NCBI GenBank assembly: GCA_964019415.1
Contig: OZ025885.1
Span: forward strand, 3,818,672-3,882,671
Source of the DNA: Ianthella basta
Lineage: Eukaryota > Porifera > Demospongiae > Verongiida > Ianthellidae
Reading direction: 5' to 3'
Length of the DNA: 64,000 nucleotides
Made by a program: the position numbers and the translations under genes. A model generated the notes under the pieces. It was given only the letters and a program-made list of their open reading frames with translations. It was not told where the DNA came from and did not search any database. Shown here piece by piece: positions 10,757 to 20,865 of this stretch (positions are counted from its first letter, which is position 1; the number at the start of each line of letters is the position of its first letter).

Positions 10757-11956
10757 ATGCAGAAGGCTATACTTATCACTTCTTCACACTATTCCTTAAC
10801 GGCTCAGTCCAACAGTGGAATTTCAAGATTGCTTTCAAGTTTTGTACCCTTCCAACTCCCTATAGCTAGAAAGTGCCTGCCACTTTCTTCACCACGGGCT
10901 GGACTAATCAATAGTACACACTTGATGAGGAGGAAGATGCACAAGCCGAACATGTTTATAGCCAAGACCATTAGCCACTCTGTTCCTGTGTCTGGGTCAG
11001 ACAGTATACTCAAAGTGTTTGATGAAGGACAGAAGCACAAGGCATTTGTTGTCCGACACGCTACTTCTTTGGAAGATCTTCAGTGGGTGATCAAGAGAGC
11101 TACAGAAGAAGGTCGGATGCTACGTGAAAAGGAGGCTGAGTACTATTTTGCAGCAGGTCTTACTCCTGACTTCTTCATCAGTGAATTGAATGGTGAGAGG
11201 ATCACCTCCGGATGTGTAGTGAGACATGGGGATTCGCACTATTATGGTGGCTTGTTTTTTGTTCAAAAGCCTTACAGAGGTCAGGGGTATGGACAGAAGA
11301 TGTTGGACACGGTAGTGGCTCGCTTTCATGATCAGTACAATATACACGCTGCATCTGTGTGGAACATCAAAAATGCTTGCACATTTATGAACCATCCCAT
11401 CATGCCTGGCTGGATATCAAGGAGATATGCATTTGATGCATCACTTGCTCGTGAAAGTCTTGCAAGTAGCCAATTTCCAACTTCCCTTGCCACGCTCTTG
11501 CCAGCCAGTCAGGCTAACTTTGAGAAGATGTTTGCATACAGTGCAGACATGTTAGGCACCTCCCAAGTGTGTAAATCAGTACTTGGTACATGGATATCAC
11601 ATCTTCAGGAAAGCAGCTGGGTTGCCATTGGCAACACGGGTGAGGTGGTGGGATACTTGATAATGAGTAAAACTGTCCGCTTTCCAGAGGATGGCTATTT
11701 CATAGGTCCATTCTATGCCGACAGTGCTCCTATTGCTCGCAGCCTTCTGAAGGTGGCAGTAAACTTTGCAGCTCCACACAACCTAGGCCACATCTTCCTG
11801 GTCATTGCTGCTCATCTGAACCCTGAGGGCGTAAACATTCTAGAGAATGAATTTGGAGCCAAACGACTTGCCGATCTTGTATTCTTTGGTACTAATGGCA
11901 TTCCCAGCAAGCCCCAATTCAAAATATTTGGTGCAGCCAGTGTAGATGTAATGTAG
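10757..11956 (+). CDS. GNAT-family N-acyltransferase, copy 1
   Basis: An intact, intronless 399-residue protein. The acetyl-CoA pyrophosphate-binding signature R-x-x-G-x-G appears as YRGQGYG at residues 173-179, inside a GNAT fold of about residues 95-235. The C-terminal part (about 240-399, with HIFLVIAAHLNPEGVNIL) resembles the second acetyltransferase domain of YitH/HolE-like two-domain GNATs. The first 80 or so residues lack Asp/Glu and contain Arg/Lys, so they could be a mitochondrial presequence. Internal Met57 and Met61 are alternative starts. The gene is nested on the same strand in the NLR intron between LRR exons a and b. Copy 1 is the most divergent of the five: it has ISELNG where the others have IGELNG, NACTF for NARTF, and NHPIM for NYPIM. 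The substrate cannot be told from sequence. Confidence 0.85.
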   Translation: MQKAILITSSHYSLTAQSNSGISRLLSSFVPFQLPIARKCLPLSSPRAGLINSTHLMRRKMHKPNMFIAKTISHSVPVSGSDSILKVFDEGQKHKAFVVRHATSLEDLQWVIKRATEEGRMLREKEAEYYFAAGLTPDFFISELNGERITSGCVVRHGDSHYYGGLFFVQKPYRGQGYGQKMLDTVVARFHDQYNIHAASVWNIKNACTFMNHPIMPGWISRRYAFDASLARESLASSQFPTSLATLLPASQANFEKMFAYSADMLGTSQVCKSVLGTWISHLQESSWVAIGNTGEVVGYLIMSKTVRFPEDGYFIGPFYADSAPIARSLLKVAVNFAAPHNLGHIFLVIAAHLNPEGVNILENEFGAKRLADLVFFGTNGIPSKPQFKIFGAASVDVM

Positions 11957-12234
11957 AACATACAATATACAAATCAATAGACAGATGCTCCATTTAATTT
12001 CATTGTCATAGTCATTAATATTAGATTTTGTACTGCAGAAATGATATCGACCTTACTGTATGTACTAAGGATAGGAAATACCCAGCAGCAATGTAAACGG
12101 CATGAATTTACAACCACAATAAGGATAACAATGGAATATGCATGTGTGGCATGTCTGATGTAGACTAGAAGAATGCAAAGCATTGTGTGGTGAGACATGT
12201 ACATAGGTAGGATGGTTGTGGATCTGGATAGGTC

Positions 12235-12509
12235 CTAGTGGATGATGTCTACCCAGCATTGTGAGGTTCCTCCAGGTTTCTGCTTCTTCTCACATGGTTG
12301 GCATCTCAGAACCTGCTTTTGTGGCTGATTGTCAGACATTCTCTTGAGGTGACCAAACCACTGTAGCCACTTTTGACGCAACTGCTCCTCCACTGGTAAA
12401 TCTCCTGTTTCTTCGAAGATGTCGACATTTCTCCTCTTATCCCATGGGGTTGGTGGTGGCCATGGTCTATCCCATGGGGTTGCACAACAATCTCCCACAG
12501 GCATTTCAT
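12235..12509 (-). mobile_element. LINE 3'-end remnant, U1
   Basis: The minus strand encodes a fragment (KWLQWFGHLKRMSDNQPQKQ, then a short KPGGTSQCWVDI segment) typical of the extreme C-terminus of APE-type LINE reverse transcriptases, where W-x-GH-x-x-RM and a K/R-rich GRP-W motif recur. The rest of the element is absent. It contains one copy of a 30-bp repeat at 12439-12468. Confidence 0.6.
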
Positions 12510-12988
12510 TTAGAAGTTATCGTTTGCCAGTTCTCCACTTCCTAGTCTTGCGTAGCGACCCTCCCTCTATTGCAATATAAAATGGAGGCAGGAAGGGGGT
12601 CTGGGCCACGTGAGACTACCACTACTCTGCCGCGCATGTTTTTCATGTACCTTGAATTCTCTTTCAACTATAATGTCTTCTTGCCTCCTTGCATGTGTGT
12701 GCCTTAAACTGTGGGTACCCAGGCCATATTGATCTTGTAGCGTGTGCCTGTACATAGCATGCTTTTGGCCATTACCACTTATTATTTTCTGTAATGCATG
12801 CGAATTTCATTATTAGTACTATTGCAACTCGATCCCTTACCGTAACAACCGTTACAATCTCTCTACTCACGTGTACACTGTATATCACTCATGCACACTC
12901 CCACACACACTGACGTCATTGCTTTCCTAATACCTGCATGCTGCTTAACTGATGGTAGTGTTGTTCATGGTGTGCATGCTTCCTACAG

Positions 12989-13136
12989 GGTGACAATGGA
13001 TGGTCTCAGGCAGAGAAACATCTAGCAGAAAACAAACACTTGAAGGAGCTGGGAATTGGAGGCTGCGATGCCTTCCTGTGCAACATGGGGAGGGCACTAG
13101 CCAGGAGTACATCCATACACAGACTTCAATTAAGAG
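12989..13136 (+). CDS. NLR LRR exon b, unit U1
   Basis: Acceptor tcctacag, phase 0 entry, phase 1 exit at GAG|GTAATT. The product runs from GDNGWSQAEKHLAENKHLKE to SIHRLQLRG. It is a ribonuclease-inhibitor-type LRR of the NLR kind (Lxx-N-xxLxxL, then GxALAxSTSIxxLxL). Confidence 0.78.
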
Positions 13137-13318
13137 GTAATTACTGTGTGATCCTCCCAATTGTGGTTTATCTATAAGAGTGTTCAGTGAGTGAATTGTG
13201 TACCTGCTGTGTGTCTCATACCATTATCCTTATGTGTAGGTTTGCATACATGCTACATTAACAGGTTGCTGTGTACTGGTGTATACCATGATGAAATGCA
13301 TTAATTTATCCACTGTAG

Positions 13319-13491
13319 CATTCAAGGCTTTCCCAACTGAAGTTGGAGCTGCACTTGGCATTTGTGTGTCTGCCATGACCCAGTTGAGATATCTGCACAT
13401 GGCAGATATTCCACTGCCTGTTCTTAAGGCTTTAGCAGCAAGGACGGAGCCACTGGAATTGGTCACTGTGGGGTCTCCAGGTGTTAATTGG
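13319..13491 (+). CDS. NLR LRR exon c, unit U1
   Basis: Acceptor cactgtag, phase 1 entry (G|CA, Ala), phase 0 exit at TGG|GTAAGT. The 58-residue product starts AFKAFPTEVGAALGICVSAM and contains the LRR core QLRYLHMADIPLPVLKAL. The same sequence is present in all five units. Confidence 0.75.
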
Positions 13492-14497
13492 GTAAGTTCA
13501 TAGATGAAGTGATGGGAATCAAGTTTGGCCTTTGCCACTTGTAAGTGCTAGAGCTTTCCATAGAAGATTAATCTGGAATCACTATGCCTATGAGTGCTGC
13601 AGTGTTGGACTGACACCTACAGTAGACCAGAAAGGATTTAGGCCAATCCATCAGTGCATTACATCATAGCAGTGGCAAAGGTGTGAATAGAGCTCAACTA
13701 CACTATGTATCCTGTACAGCTGCAGACAGTCAGCATACACATGGAGCTGAGACACAAGTGACGACCTTACCTTTGTTTCATTGTAGTCTCCAATAATCTT
13801 CCTGTATGCTGCCGGAAATAGTATGCTAGAAATAGGAAAGAGCTGCCAAAACAAAATCAGCACACAAACTTCCATGCCGAAGCCTCGTGATATACGGGGT
13901 GGGTGGGTGGGGAGGTTAGTAAAAGTGGAGATCCTACCTGTGTTGCAGCAAAGGGCAATGCACACATGAACTGCATGAGAGTTCATAATTATGCATGGAT
14001 GTAGTTGGATGAGCTCTCTTTACACAACTCCCAGTTGAAATGTGTGATGTGGTATGCTTTAGTAGCCACCATTTTACTGCGCATGATTCAGAATGAAGCT
14101 AGCTGGTATATACGTAGGATAGGCTGTTGACCAGATCCATCTCACCTTCTTCTGGATGTCACATTAAAGTGCATGATGAAGGCATGCAGGTTGGCAACAC
14201 AACAATGTGTATGCAAATTTACAATAAGGTATGTTGATGCCTGCAGAGTGCTGCATGGTCATTTATATTGGAGGGCTGTCATTAGTAAATGGACTTAGCA
14301 TAACGTATCTCTCCTCAACAATGGTGACAGTTAATTATAGTCGCTTGCATTCACACAGTGCAAAGTGTAGCATACAGTGTAGTTGACAGCATACAGTACA
14401 GTGCAGAACAGAATGCAGCAAATGCTATGAACACTGGTAAAGGCCTAGTGTGTCCTGAGTGTGGTTCAATATTGTTTTATCCTTTACTCTCCTCCAG
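13492..14497. other. NLR intron between exons c and d, U1
   Basis: No gene is seen. A short G-rich tract (gggtgggtgggg) near 13898-13912 varies in length between units. The acceptor ctcctccag ends it. Confidence 0.45.
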
Positions 14498-14707
14498 GAT
14501 GGCTTGAATGAAGATCAGTGGAAGGAGGCAGAAGAAGCTACTGCCAGTGCTCAGGTGAAGGTGTTGCATCTGGCTTTTGATCACAATTCAGGACAGGGAT
14601 CTAGAGCTGTTCAAACCATTCGGAAAGGACTGGCAAAGAATAAGCACATTAACAACATTTTCCTGCGTGGTTTGGGCATTGCAGAAAGGAAATGTTACTC
14701 TAATTAA
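14498..14707 (+). CDS. NLR terminal exon d, unit U1
   Basis: Acceptor ctcctccag, phase 0 entry. It encodes a last LRR (DGLNEDQWKEAEEAT, then VKVLHLAFDH and HINNIFLRGLGIAE) and ends in frame at TAA, giving the C-terminus ERKCYSN. The units end differently here: EWELSL in U2 and U3, EG in U4 and U5. The junction of exons a-b-c-d keeps frame throughout (phases 1, 0, 1, 0). Confidence 0.72.
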   Translation, partial: DGLNEDQWKEAEEATASAQVKVLHLAFDHNSGQGSRAVQTIRKGLAKNKHINNIFLRGLGIAERKCYSN

Positions 14708-15209
14708 TGTAATGTTGGACATGACTACAAACATGTGCTATATATACTGACAGTGTACATGTGTGCTGCATGTAATTCTATTGCATTATTTATTCCTACA
14801 ATAATTATATTAATGTCATAATTATGATCTCAAAGAATAAGACATGCATGCACCCATGCAATTGTAGGAGGAGGAGAGGGGCTAGCACGCTAGATCAGAA
14901 CCTTATTAGCTGTAAGGTATAGCAATGCAGAGTAATTGGGGCGAGCCTGAGCGAGCCCCACTCTGGTGTGGAGTGTAGGTGGAAGTCTCTGTTTTATTAT
15001 TATTATTTTTATTATTCTGTACAATGAATAGGTAATAATGGTATGAGTGTACGTAAGTGCTTTACATTGTAATAAAATACAATAATAGATTAACCACAAT
15101 AATAATATCACATGTACAGATTCTGACACACAGTGCTTAAACACTAAATAGTGCTAAAAGTACAGTACACCCTAAATAAGCATGCATGCAAAATGCTAAA
15201 ACAGAATCG

Positions 15210-15989
15210 TCAGAGATCAAAACTGATGTCAACATTAGCACTGTCAGGGAGGGATGCAATCACCGATGCTGCATTTCCGACCTGAATGGCAATGGAGATT
15301 CTCTGCAGTAGAAAGGTACATGACCGTGCTTCCCCAGTAACCATCTTGAGCCGCTGGCCAAGCTCCCTCAGAAAATCCCTGGACTTTGGACCAATGGTAC
15401 CACAAGTCTCCAGAGCAACTGGCTGGAAAAGATACATGCTGTCCAGGTGAGCATACTTCTTGGCCTTCTCTTCTTCAGCATGTGCCGCTGCTCCTCCTGG
15501 CTCTGTGGCTGCTCTTCGACGGTGCGACTGACAAAACGTATCGACACATGTGGCATCCCATACTAGATACTTTCCTTGTTCCCAGGGAACCATGGTCATC
15601 CCATCAGGACGCTTCCCATCTGCCCGGTGCAACCCTGAAGGCTCTAGCCGAGAGGGGATTTTCGCAGCTGTGAGAGCGTGTTGGATGAGACTATTCACAG
15701 TGTTGTGACGCGACAATCTCCCCTGGCTGAAACGACAACTTAGACCATGTCTGAAAAATTGGTCAACATCACTGCCACAGTGTGCACACTGGTGAGGCTG
15801 TCCAAGGGGAGCTCCCACTCTCAAACCCACAGCAATCCTGATGGCCTCATCACTCATTCTCAGTCCAAGGGAAGAAACTGGCGGAGCATTCAGCCATGCT
15901 CCAGATTCTGCTGAGCCAGCAGCCAGCAACCTGGCTCTGGATTCATCATCATTGCAGAGTGTGAGGATGGTCTCAAACAGAGCATCAAT
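15210..15989 (-). CDS. RLE-type LINE endonuclease ORF, U1
   Basis: The C-terminal part of the same element, in the next frame. A CCHC knuckle (C69, C72, H82, C86 in CAHCGSDVDQFFRHGLSC) precedes the restriction-like endonuclease signature RPD (residues 128-130) and WDAT (Asp146). This pair marks R2/R4/NeSL/HERO-type elements. The open frame reads through from upstream without a proper ATG, which supports the view that it was once fused to the RT. It ends ANVDISFDL. Confidence 0.85.
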   Translation of the reverse strand: MDALFETILTLCNDDESRARLLAAGSAESGAWLNAPPVSSLGLRMSDEAIRIAVGLRVGAPLGQPHQCAHCGSDVDQFFRHGLSCRFSQGRLSRHNTVNSLIQHALTAAKIPSRLEPSGLHRADGKRPDGMTMVPWEQGKYLVWDATCVDTFCQSHRRRAATEPGGAAAHAEEEKAKKYAHLDSMYLFQPVALETCGTIGPKSRDFLRELGQRLKMVTGEARSCTFLLQRISIAIQVGNAASVIASLPDSANVDISFDL

Positions 15990-18186
15990 CAATCCTTGGC
16001 CTATCCCAGACTTTCTGCCTACTCGATGTAGTGGGTGCAGGCATCTTGGGTGGTAGGTCTTGCTTCCACACCCTCAAAGCAAAATCTCTTTCCTCATACT
16101 GAGTTGTTGAGAGGTGAGCTGGTAACAGGTCTAGCATAAGCGACAGGGCTCCATCAGCTGAAGCCAAAAAGGCAGTAGGTGCAAGATGGGAGGCCCTTCG
16201 TATGCCAAGACCACCACACCAGACAGGGAGAGTGGCCTGAAGCCAGCAGGGATCATCTGGATGGAAGTTGAGGTTGGTGATCTTAGACAAGATGGATAGC
16301 AGCAGATGGTCCCAAGAAATTAACAAAGGTGTCTGGAAAGCTGGTGATGTACGCAAAATATGTAGCAGTTTTGGGACAGAGAATGAATGCCGAAGGAGAG
16401 TAAGAGCATCATGTGCATGGAGGTGGTGCAGGCGTTCTCCTATCAATTGAAGCTGGCTAATTTGGCAATCCAAAACTTTCTTCAATGACATAGCCCCCAA
16501 AGGAGACCCCAGTAACATTGCTTGATCAGGACTAACATACTGCAGATCAGCCAGCACAGGCATATCCTGTGTATCAAAACCATCATTACAGATCAGTTCA
16601 GACTTTGCTACATTAAGTCGCAAGCCTAGTTGCTCCCCTGCTTCTTCGATGAATGACAGGTCCGCAGCGATGTCCTCAAGTGTGCCTCCTATTGTACCAT
16701 CATCAAGATAGAAGATCTTGTACTCTGACTTCAAACTAGAGACAAGGTCGTGGATGGATAAGCAGAACAACAATGGGCCAATAGGGTCTCCTTGTTGTAT
16801 ACCCTCTGATGAGATGATCTCCACTTTCTCCCATAAAAGCACTGACTCGGTAGAGTAGGCTGAGTGGACATATGGCAATAGTTCTGGAATGAACTTCTTC
16901 ACTGCATAAAGCATCTTGTCACGCCTGACACTGTTAAATGCATTTTCAAAATCTACCTTAATTAGGGCTTTGTTGGATGGTAGGTTGTGCAAATAAATCC
17001 TTGTGGCATGCACTGCTGCTTCCACTCCACTGGGAATTCCAAACACTAATTGGTGGGGAGCCAGGATATCTGGGATGGTATTGAGAGCATGAAGGCATGC
17101 ACACTTAGAAGCAAGTCTCCTGATGGTACTTCCCACAGCAATTGGGCGAAGGCCACCATTTTCTTTTGTGAGCGCTGTAAGTTTAGCACCGAACAATAAA
17201 CTGCGTACTGCTACAGGTGTTCTACCTTCTAGAATCAAGGTAATCAAGGCAGTTAGCGCATTCAAAACACTTACAGCACCATCCTCTGCTGCAGGTCCAA
17301 TAAGATCCTTCAGGTGTTGTGGCAGCAAACCATCAGTTCCCCCACTAGAGCCACTGGGAAACGACATGATTGCTCTTCTAATCAATTCTTCATTAACAGT
17401 GAAACTCAAGGGAGCCGGGTGTGGCTGATCCTCAATGATGGAATTCAAATTCCGCGGGGGATGCTTCAGTTTCATGGCTTCAATTGTGGAAGGGGACTGC
17501 TCTGCTATTGTGTCCCTGCTACAAGCCAACCTCACTGCACCTCTGTAGTCCCCTTCCTCCAACTTGCTGCTGACTCTGGCCGCCAATGCCTCCGTGGAAT
17601 TCCGCGATTTTGGCCGTCTTCCATAGCTTCCAGTACTGTACGACTCGTCGGGATCACCGTTCTCTTCGGACACTTGCTTACTAACTGAAGAAGCCAAACT
17701 CCACCGCCTACCCCCTCGCTCAGGACGGCGAAGACACCTTCTGGGAAATTGGAGAAGCCTAGCCCAGGATGGGACGTCATTACGAGACACAACTTGTTCA
17801 ATAATGGCGGCGAGCTTTCTAGCAGCAGATGGTCGAGACAGGCGGGGTATCCTTCTTAAAATCCTTGTAGGCTTGGCTAAAAATTTAAGCAGTTCTCCAA
17901 TTTCCGAACCGATAGATTCTGAATCTTCTGAGTGAGTGCAATCCGGTATGCGAGGGCTTTCAACGTTACTCCTTACGCGAGATTCCGCGACTGGAATCGG
18001 TGTTAAAGGTGAGCGCTTCAAATTCTGGCATCTAATTGGGTTTGACAGCGATGGCCAACAATCGACACACGATAGCTTATTCTTCACGCACTGACACCTC
18101 ACACAGCGACCAGTCTTCATACATGGGCAACATCTTTGCGATCGTGCTTGAGATCTTTCCGCCATTTTCCCATCATCATCCGTCAT
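15985..18186 (-). CDS. RLE-type LINE reverse transcriptase ORF, U1
   Basis: A 733-residue ORF of a non-LTR retrotransposon. The N-terminus has a Cys-rich zinc-binding cluster (CCPCMKTGRCVRCQC, then CVDC; residues about 19-43). The reverse transcriptase core follows: VDFENAF at about residue 410, IQQGDPIGPLLF, and the catalytic FYLDDG at residues 492-497. The ORF stops after WDRPRID, just where the frame moves to the endonuclease ORF at 15210-15989, because of a 4-bp tandem duplication (atcaatcaat on the plus strand, 15984-15993). A lone RT without its nuclease would not retrotranspose, so this copy is probably dead. The 733-residue ORF differs from the U4 copy at one residue. Confidence 0.88.
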   Translation of the reverse strand: MTDDDGKMAERSQARSQRCCPCMKTGRCVRCQCVKNKLSCVDCWPSLSNPIRCQNLKRSPLTPIPVAESRVRSNVESPRIPDCTHSEDSESIGSEIGELLKFLAKPTRILRRIPRLSRPSAARKLAAIIEQVVSRNDVPSWARLLQFPRRCLRRPERGGRRWSLASSVSKQVSEENGDPDESYSTGSYGRRPKSRNSTEALAARVSSKLEEGDYRGAVRLACSRDTIAEQSPSTIEAMKLKHPPRNLNSIIEDQPHPAPLSFTVNEELIRRAIMSFPSGSSGGTDGLLPQHLKDLIGPAAEDGAVSVLNALTALITLILEGRTPVAVRSLLFGAKLTALTKENGGLRPIAVGSTIRRLASKCACLHALNTIPDILAPHQLVFGIPSGVEAAVHATRIYLHNLPSNKALIKVDFENAFNSVRRDKMLYAVKKFIPELLPYVHSAYSTESVLLWEKVEIISSEGIQQGDPIGPLLFCLSIHDLVSSLKSEYKIFYLDDGTIGGTLEDIAADLSFIEEAGEQLGLRLNVAKSELICNDGFDTQDMPVLADLQYVSPDQAMLLGSPLGAMSLKKVLDCQISQLQLIGERLHHLHAHDALTLLRHSFSVPKLLHILRTSPAFQTPLLISWDHLLLSILSKITNLNFHPDDPCWLQATLPVWCGGLGIRRASHLAPTAFLASADGALSLMLDLLPAHLSTTQYEERDFALRVWKQDLPPKMPAPTTSSRQKVWDRPRID

Positions 18187-18191
18187 TTGCC

Positions 18192-18222
<31 letters not shown>

Positions 18223-18225
<3 letters not shown>

Positions 18226-19033
18226 GTATAGATGGTACGTCCGTTTTGGCCCCCGGGGCCGATTTCGTCTAGGTCATATCCCCAAGCATAAGACGTCTAT
18301 GCCCCAAGCCGAGTCTCTTCGCCGGTGTAGAGGAACACGGCAGCATGCCGTTCGCTTGCCAGCCGCGCACTCTCCGAAACAAAGACGCCTTACCAACCGT
18401 GCAGACTTCGAAACAAAGATGCCTTGGCAACCGCACACACCCCGTTGGAACGTCGCTCGCACTCACGACGCTATGCCAAGGACGCTCTTCTCCCCTACCT
18501 TTGTTGTTGCAGCTATGGGAAAGCAGCGGGTCCCCACGTCGGCTAGGATGCCGATTTTTGATGCACGGCTTTTGCGTGAACTTCATGCTCAGACGGCTAC
18601 AGTCAACGTTTCACTGGAAGGACAGCGCGCTCCAGCCATTGTTCTAGCCAGGAACCAGATGTCTTCCGCGATCAAAGTTGGCTGCAGCGAGTTCCCTTCG
18701 AGCAGGCTGCTCATCTAGTGCATACATGCTGATGCAATGACGTTGTCAGTATATTTGTGCATGGGCATGGGTATAAGTTGTCTGTCTGCCCCACTCCATG
18801 ATATCACATTGCATGTTGCCATGGTGTACCCATTAACGTACTAGAGGAAAACTGGTATATATCAATGCAGTAACTTGCTGTCTTATGCTCTGCATTTGGT
18901 ACTCATGTGGAGGTGTGTAGGCCTATTCACATTTCCTATAACCTGTTTCATTCGCCTACACCCATCATACATGTGTGCTCCATTCCTGTCATCGTCCACT
19001 CTCTAGGCCACAATCACTGCAAGAGTACGTGAC
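18223..19033. other. GC-rich arm of the U1 TIR element
   Basis: This sequence lies between the (TTA)n tract and the right inverted repeat. It is visibly more CpG-rich than its surroundings (18230-18720) and is open for 164 codons on the plus strand (18224-18718), but the product shows no family and overlapping frames are open too. It could be the LINE 5' UTR or the body of the TIR element. Confidence 0.4.
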
Positions 19034-19219
19034 GCTCGCTCAGGCTCGCCCCATAATGCTTGCATTCGCCTAGTAATATTATAGCAGTGAAACAGAACGT
19101 GAAACAAGTATGCATTTAACATGCCTTAATTTACAAGACAATTACCTTTACAGGTTTGAAATTTGAACAGAAATGAGTTATGCAACTTATGTTTGCACAG
19201 TGGCAGTGTGAGTGTTCCA

Positions 19220-20163
19220 TTATTGTGGGATCAATCCACTGACAAGACTGCTGTTGTTGGAGTTCTGCCTTCCAATGGTGTTGGTGTAGCCCGGGGGAGG
19301 GGTGTCAGTTGGCCCCTCCCTTTTGAAGAGCACATCGTCCTCTGACTCAGATGACATGACCATTACTCCTTTCTTTGCACCACTTCCTACAGTATCACAA
19401 TAGGTATGCATACAGGTACAAGGTAGTACCATGACCATGGCATACAATGGTACATGGGTAGCATAATAATACAAATAGCATTTCGAAGATGGTCACACTG
19501 CAACATCTTGCACTTGGTGAAACAGGCACAGTTTTTCCACAATAGAAAACTTGCCAGGAGAGTGAAGCATGTGGCAACTATCAACTGAAGCGTTACAAGC
19601 ACGCGACCACTAGTTATACATACATGTGTAATACATGCCAAGTATATCTATGATTACCTTGCAGCCTTCCGAATTGGCAACAGTGCAGTTATGGGTCTAG
19701 CTACCACAACCATGCTGGCATGTACTGTATGTTGCATAGGCTTTGAACTGTGACTGGCACTCACTCTTTGAGGCTTTCGTGGAGTGCCCAACTCCTCTGT
19801 CCTCATGATCTTCATCATGATTGTTCAGCAAGGCATATTTGATTCTCTTCTTGCGTTTCACCCGACGCCTGCAGCAAGCAGCTCAGTGAAATGATTGTAC
19901 TTGCAACAGATGTACAGTACGTATTAGGCTGTACAGCCACCACACAAGATAAGCACTGATAAAGTGACACATCTTTCTGTATATACTTCTGTGTGTACAA
20001 GTACAAGTATAGATGTGTACATCTTCCTCCCTGTGCACCCCTCACCCTGCTACACTACAGTTGGCCTACCTTCTGATATGGCAGCAGCAAGCACACCAGA
20101 ACACAAAGGTGAAGAGGAACACCACACCAGCGATAACCAGTACAAAGTACAACACACTCCACT
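19220..20163 (-). CDS. duplicate KIAA0319-like TM/tail exons, U1
   Basis: A copy of the last three exons of the KIAA0319-like gene: TM exon 20070-20163, cytoplasmic exon 19765-19868, C-terminal exon 19220-19386. All splice borders and frames are intact. The products are the TM segment (EWSVLYFVLVIAGVVFLF and on), a basic juxtamembrane run (RRRVKRKKRIKYALLNN), and the tail with MSSESEDDVLFKREG ending LIPQ. No other KIAA exons accompany it. It is either a dead leftover or an alternative 3' cassette reached by read-through from the right. This copy has HSTKAS where U4 and U5 have HSMKAS. Confidence 0.75.
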
Positions 20164-20740
20164 CTGCAGGAAACAGATTGAGGAAATGTGGGCGATAAAG
20201 GGTGCAGGTACATGAGGCTTAGCTTGAACTTCGTAACTGTTACGGTTAATGTTAGGTATAGTACAAGAATCAAGACATTTACACAATACAACACAAAGAA
20301 CCATTCTAATGCCTACCCTGACTATTCATGATCCATTTTCATGGCATGAATGACGGATAATGCAGCAAAACGATAAATGAGAGGCAATGTTGACTGTGTG
20401 CATATTGAAATCAAACATTGCCTAGTCAGCTGACTAGGCCAAAATTGTTCATTCCTAATGCTGCATGGATCAGACTTTTAATAGACATAATTCAATATTC
20501 CATGATTAACATGCCCACTGGAGCTGCATGCCCCGCTGCTGGCTGCCCAGGCCATGGCCTGACCTGATATTTTAGGTCTGGCCATTTCTTATAGCTAAGG
20601 TACTTCCTGGTCTGTTCACGCAACCATCTCAGAGATGGTTTGCTGATAGGCATAAGCATTTTGGCTTGGCTAACCATTGACAGTGCTTCCTCCAGGCCTG
20701 ATTATGATGTGCTGGATTTGTGTACTTCCTTGAACATTAG

Positions 20741-20865
20741 GTGCTAAGACACTGTCTGACCTACCACAGTCAGAACTACACCTCTGGGTGACTCACACTG
20801 ACCCCAGTGTTTTCAGTCTCACTGGCGTGAACAAGTTGACTCTCACTGTCCGCAGCAATCTGAAG
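20741..20865 (+). CDS. NLR LRR exon a, unit U2
   Basis: Same borders as in U1, including the GC donor (AAG|GCAAGT). The first complete codon becomes Gly (G|GT) instead of Asp. Frame is kept. Confidence 0.65.

Larger units (their letters stand above)
14937..19071 (-). mobile_element. TIR element with nested RLE-type LINE, U1
   Basis: The insertion is 4135 bp, flanked by agtaat on both sides (14931-14936 and 19072-19077). U2, U3 and U5 lack it, which defines the empty site. The left end starts with a 19-bp inverted repeat, ggggcgagcctgagcgagc (14938-14956), whose complement is at 19034-19052. Inside, a minus-strand LINE is flanked on both sides by (TTA)n tracts (about 14993-15015 and 18190-18222). 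This suggests that a TAA-targeting LINE landed in a microsatellite of a TIR element. Confidence 0.75.
9208..20293. repeat. tandem unit U1 (about 11.1 kb)
   Basis: This is the first of five head-to-tail units. It begins at cacaaag within the NLR intron, which is the original NLR flank, and ends at the first duplication junction (about 20293) inside KIAA0319-like intron sequence. It contains exon a, GNAT copy 1, a LINE remnant, exons b-d, the RLE-LINE composite and a KIAA tail copy. Compared with U2-U5 it has about 220 extra bases (10211-10435) and lacks about 270 bases after exon d. Confidence 0.9.

Noticed and set aside
18224-18718. 164-codon plus-strand ORF in the transposon arm
   Set aside because: No recognisable domain, GC-rich sequence, competing open frames on both strands; the LINE is on the other strand.
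19163-19345. Plus-strand 60-codon ORF (MNRNELCNLC...) recurring in every unit
   Set aside because: It is the antisense of the KIAA0319-like C-terminal exon; it recurs only because the unit is repeated.
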